DNA from: DASQMT01 sp963835735
Lineage (GTDB): Bacteria; Actinomycetota; Thermoleophilia; Solirubrobacterales; Solirubrobacteraceae
NCBI GenBank assembly: GCA_963835735.1
Contig: CAWIGP010000005.1
Location: forward strand, 62,001 to 126,000
DNA length: 64,000 bases
Direction: 5' to 3'
The notes below the pieces were generated by a model. The model had not been told where the DNA came from. It was given only the letters and a program-made list of their open reading frames with translations, and ran no database searches. This document shows, piece by piece, positions 61,623-64,000 of this stretch. Numbering within the stretch: position 1 is the first letter of the stretch; each line of letters opens with the position of its first letter. Made by a program: the position numbers and the translations under genes.

Positions 61623-62455
61623 CGGCGCAGGTCGAGCTGGCCCGCGTACGGGCCGCGCCCGGTCATGTTCGCCGCTCCGCAGCGCGCGCCGAGCTCGACC
61701 GCGCCGGCGATCGACATGCCGGCGGCCAGCCCGGTCGTGAGGCCGGCGGCGAACGAGTCGCCCGCGCCGTACTGATCCATTCGCGGTCCGGGCAGCGGTT
61801 GCGCTTCCCACGTACCGCTGCCCGCTGCCCCGGCCCAGCGCCCGCCCTGCCCGCCGAGCGTGGTGACGATGTTCAGCGGCGGCGGGTCGAGCTCCGCAGG
61901 ATCGAGCGCCTCCCCCGGGTCTGCGCCGGAGTGCACCAGCACGTCGACAGCGACGCCGGACTCGCGTAGCGCGTGGTCGGCGCGCGGCGTCGCCACGACC
62001 ACGCGCGCGCGCCGGCAGTTGTGTAGCGCGGCGGCGTCGCCGCCGGTGACGTAGACACCGTCCACGTCGTCGAGCAGCCCCCACGGCAGCGGATCACCGC
62101 TGTGCGGCACGAGCCGCTCGCCGAGCACGGTGATCGTGCGCTCGCCGTCGTCGGTGAGGTAGGTGAACGCGCGCCGCTGGATCCCCTCGCGCGGCGCGGC
62201 GTGTACGCTCACGCCCTGTCCGGCGAGCTGCGACTTCGTGCGCCTTCCCAGGTCGTCGCCCGCCAGCGCGGTCATGAACAGCGCGTTCCCCGTGAGCTTG
62301 GTCATTTGCACGGCCGCGACGGCGCCCCCGCCGGCCGCCTCGTCCCAGAACTCCGGCACGTGCAGGATCTCGCCGGGGTGCGGGAGCCGGGGCACGACCG
62401 CGAAGTCGACCCACTCGACGTGGCCGACGACCGCGACGCGCGCCTGCACGAGCAT
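61619..62455 (-). CDS. PfkB-family carbohydrate kinase
   Basis: 278 residues. An N-terminal WDEAAGGGAVAAVQMTKLTG region resembles the first PfkB signature, and QYGAGDSFAAGLTTGLAAG is the second, with the catalytic aspartate in GAGDSF. It phosphorylates a sugar or nucleoside; the substrate is undefined. It ends four bases into the GroES-like gene, convergently. Confidence 0.9.
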   Translation of the reverse strand: MLVQARVAVVGHVEWVDFAVVPRLPHPGEILHVPEFWDEAAGGGAVAAVQMTKLTGNALFMTALAGDDLGRRTKSQLAGQGVSVHAAPREGIQRRAFTYLTDDGERTITVLGERLVPHSGDPLPWGLLDDVDGVYVTGGDAAALHNCRRARVVVATPRADHALRESGVAVDVLVHSGADPGEALDPAELDPPPLNIVTTLGGQGGRWAGAAGSGTWEAQPLPGPRMDQYGAGDSFAAGLTTGLAAGMSIAGAVELGARCGAANMTGRGPYAGQLDLRR

Positions 62456-62477
62456 GGGCGCGGATCATGCCAGGGCA

Positions 62478-63521
62478 CTAGCCCCGCAGCGGCGCGGCGG
62501 CGAACTCTGCCATCCCCGCGTCGAACTCCTCCTGTGCGCTGAAGCCCAGCCGCTCGGCCGCGAGCGCGGGCGAGGCGACGACGTGGCGGACGTCGCCCGC
62601 GCGCCACTCACCCGTGACGACCGGCTGGGCCTCCGCCGACGCGTCGCACGCGCGCGCGAGCGCTCGCGCCATCTCCAGCACCGTGTGCGGCGTACCGCTG
62701 GCCACGTTGAACGCGCCGCTCGCGCCGGCGGCGAGCGCGCTCAGGTTGGCGCGGGCGACGTCGCGCACGTGGACGAAGTCGCGCCGCTGGCCGCCGTCCT
62801 CGAACACGCGCGGCGCGCGGCCGGCGGCGTAGGCGGAGCGGAAGATGCTGGCGACGCCGGCGTAGGGCGTGTCGCGCGGCATCCGCGGGCCGTAGACGTT
62901 GTGGTAGCGCAGCGCGGTCACCGGCACGCCGGTCTCGTTGCCGAACACCACGCACAGGTGCTCCTGCGCGAGCTTGGTCGCGGCGTACACGCTGCGCGGG
63001 TCGAGCCGCGCGTCCTCGGCCACGGTGCGGGGCTCCAGCGGGCGGTGGCAGCGCGGGCACGGCGGGTCGAAGCTGCCCGCGTCGAGGTCGGCCGGCGCGC
63101 GCGGCGCCGGCGCCACGAGACCGTGCTCGGGGCACGCGTAGGCGCCCTCCCCGTAGACGACCATGCTCGAAGCCAGCACGAAGCGCCCGTCGAAGCCGGC
63201 GGCCGCGAGCGCGCGCAGCAGCTGCGCGGTGGCAAGGTCGTTGTGGGCGACATAATCGGGAAGGTCTGAGAGATCGACGCCGAGGCCGACCATCGCCGCC
63301 TGGTGGGAGACCGCGCTGACGCCGCGCACCGCGCGGTCGGCGACGGCGGGATCGCGCAGGTCGCCCTCGATCCACTCGGCCGCGGGATCGAGATACGGCG
63401 GGCGTTCGCGGTGCGCGGCGGGCAGCAGCGCGTCGACGGCGCGGACGTCGTGGCCGGCCGCGAGCAGCGCGTCGACGACGTGCGAGCCGATGAAGCCGGC
63501 GCCGCCGGTCACGAGGATCAC
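62478..63521 (-). CDS. NAD-dependent epimerase/dehydratase with internal zinc-knuckle insert
   Basis: 347 residues from GTG 63521. ILVTGGAGFIGSHVVDALLA is the NAD loop. SSMVVYGEG holds the catalytic Ser, and SVYAATKLAQEH the YxxxK pair. Between them an insert with CPEH and CPRCHRP resembles a small zinc knuckle, known in a subset of actinobacterial UDP-sugar epimerases. It probably makes a nucleotide sugar for a glycan, in line with the glycosyltransferase that starts 49 bases away on the other strand. Confidence 0.9.
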   Translation of the reverse strand: MILVTGGAGFIGSHVVDALLAAGHDVRAVDALLPAAHRERPPYLDPAAEWIEGDLRDPAVADRAVRGVSAVSHQAAMVGLGVDLSDLPDYVAHNDLATAQLLRALAAAGFDGRFVLASSMVVYGEGAYACPEHGLVAPAPRAPADLDAGSFDPPCPRCHRPLEPRTVAEDARLDPRSVYAATKLAQEHLCVVFGNETGVPVTALRYHNVYGPRMPRDTPYAGVASIFRSAYAAGRAPRVFEDGGQRRDFVHVRDVARANLSALAAGASGAFNVASGTPHTVLEMARALARACDASAEAQPVVTGEWRAGDVRHVVASPALAAERLGFSAQEEFDAGMAEFAAAPLRG

Positions 63522-63569
63522 CGCCCCGACTGTAATCCGCTCGTAGCCTCTTCGGCGTAGGAAGGACTC

Positions 63570-64000
63570 ATGCCCGACGTCGTCCTCCCCGTGCTGGATG
63601 AGCGAGACGCGCTCCCGTGGGTGCTCGAGCGGATGCCGGACGGCTACGCGCCGATCGTCGTCGACAACGGCTCGACCGACGGGTCGGGCGCGCTGGCGGC
63701 GCGGCTCGGCGCGCGGGTCGTGGAGGAGCCGCGGCGCGGATTCGGAGCCGCGTGCTGGGCGGGCCTCGGCGCCGCACGCGCGGACGTCGTCTGCTTCATG
63801 GACTGCGACGCGTCGTTCGACCCGCGCCAGCTGCCGCGGGTCGCCGACCCGGTCGCCGCCGGCCGCGCCGATCTCGTGCTCGGCGCTCGATCCGCCGCTC
63901 CCGGCGCCTGGCCCGCGCACGCGCGCGTCGCCAACGCCGCGCTCGCGTGGGAGCTGCGCCGGCGCGCGCGCATCCCGCTGCGCGACCTCGGCCCGATGCG
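63570..64000 (+). CDS. Family 2 glycosyltransferase, 5' part
   Basis: ATG 63570 with GAAGGA upstream; 143 residues are present and the frame runs off the window end. VVLPVLDERDALPWVLERMP and PIVVDNGSTDGSGALAARLG are the GT-A donor-binding strands, and CFMDCDASFDPRQLP carries the DxD-like metal site. It transfers a sugar from a nucleotide or polyprenyl donor. The acceptor is unknown. Confidence 0.87.
   Translation, partial: MPDVVLPVLDERDALPWVLERMPDGYAPIVVDNGSTDGSGALAARLGARVVEEPRRGFGAACWAGLGAARADVVCFMDCDASFDPRQLPRVADPVAAGRADLVLGARSAAPGAWPAHARVANAALAWELRRRARIPLRDLGPM

Noticed and set aside
1..64000. Insertion sequences, prophage, toxin-antitoxin or defence islands
   Set aside because: No transposase, integrase, terminase, nuclease-helicase defence set or toxin-antitoxin pair was recognised anywhere in the window.

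Overview
The window is a very GC-rich, gene-dense bacterial chromosome segment. Genes are tightly packed, frequently joined by ATGA/GTGA/TGATG start-stop overlaps, and GTG starts are common. The gene set (WS/DGAT acyltransferase, PucR and IclR regulators, CysNC fusion, DUF3052, ECF sigma factor with a YCII partner, a c-di-AMP riboswitch ahead of a cell-wall gene) fits an actinobacterium. The overall flavour resembles class Thermoleophilia (Solirubrobacter/Conexibacter-like); that placement is inference from gene content, not from a marker gene. No rRNA, tRNA, CRISPR array, transposase or phage gene was seen.

Layout. 0-4.6 kb: a catabolic operon (citryl-CoA lyase end, IclR regulator, quinone-oxidoreductase-like dehydrogenase, amidohydrolase, intradiol dioxygenase). 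4.6-10.8 kb: a sigma-region-4/membrane/anti-sigma-like protein, thioesterase, AhpD-like protein, NAD synthetase, WS/DGAT, and RlpA behind a ydaO-type c-di-AMP riboswitch. 10.8-11.5 kb: a non-coding repeat island with four 53-bp inverted repeats. 11.5-16.6 kb: DNA polymerase IV, a flavin monooxygenase, and a formamidase/FmdB/AmiS amide-use operon. 16.7-21 kb: two crcB genes with a DUF190 gene, small uncharacterised proteins, and a PucR-type regulator. 21-28.5 kb: a DrrAB-type exporter, then cysDNC with a Stf0 sulfotransferase and a divergent sulfatase, then a thioredoxin/TPR protein. 28.5-37.8 kb: hydrolase, EAL protein, DUF3052, M48 and M56 peptidases, BlaI-type regulator, cation efflux protein, winged-helix protein and a Tat-exported amidase. 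37.8-41.8 kb: a Zur-type regulator divergent from a metal ABC importer. 41.9-46.9 kb: SRAP protein, ATP-grasp/esterase pair, and a long Pro/Ala/Glu repeat protein. 47-54.8 kb: J-domain and PASTA proteins, MFS exporter with TetR, acetyltransferase, NAD kinase, peptidase T, spermidine-synthase-like protein. 54.8-59.1 kb: a PaoABC-type molybdenum oxidoreductase with its TetR. 59.1-64 kb: YCII/ECF sigma pair, RNase H, GroES-like protein, PfkB kinase, epimerase and the start of a glycosyltransferase.

A striking property is that reading frames in about 16.7-48.3 kb (worst in 28-37 kb), plus the first 400 bases, are broken by many single-base indels although protein similarity continues across frames. 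The stretches 0.5-16.7 kb and 48.3-64 kb are clean. This looks like consensus error rather than gene decay. Such genes are listed over their full intended span and the break points are given.

Functional threads: PAPS made by CysDNC probably feeds the adjacent Stf0 sulfotransferase, with a sulfatase opposite. A ~60-bp element shared between the fmdA/crcB intergenic region and the region upstream of pucR suggests a common regulator. The repeat island at 10.8-11.45 kb, with compensatory stem changes between its two halves, is the feature least explained by known families.
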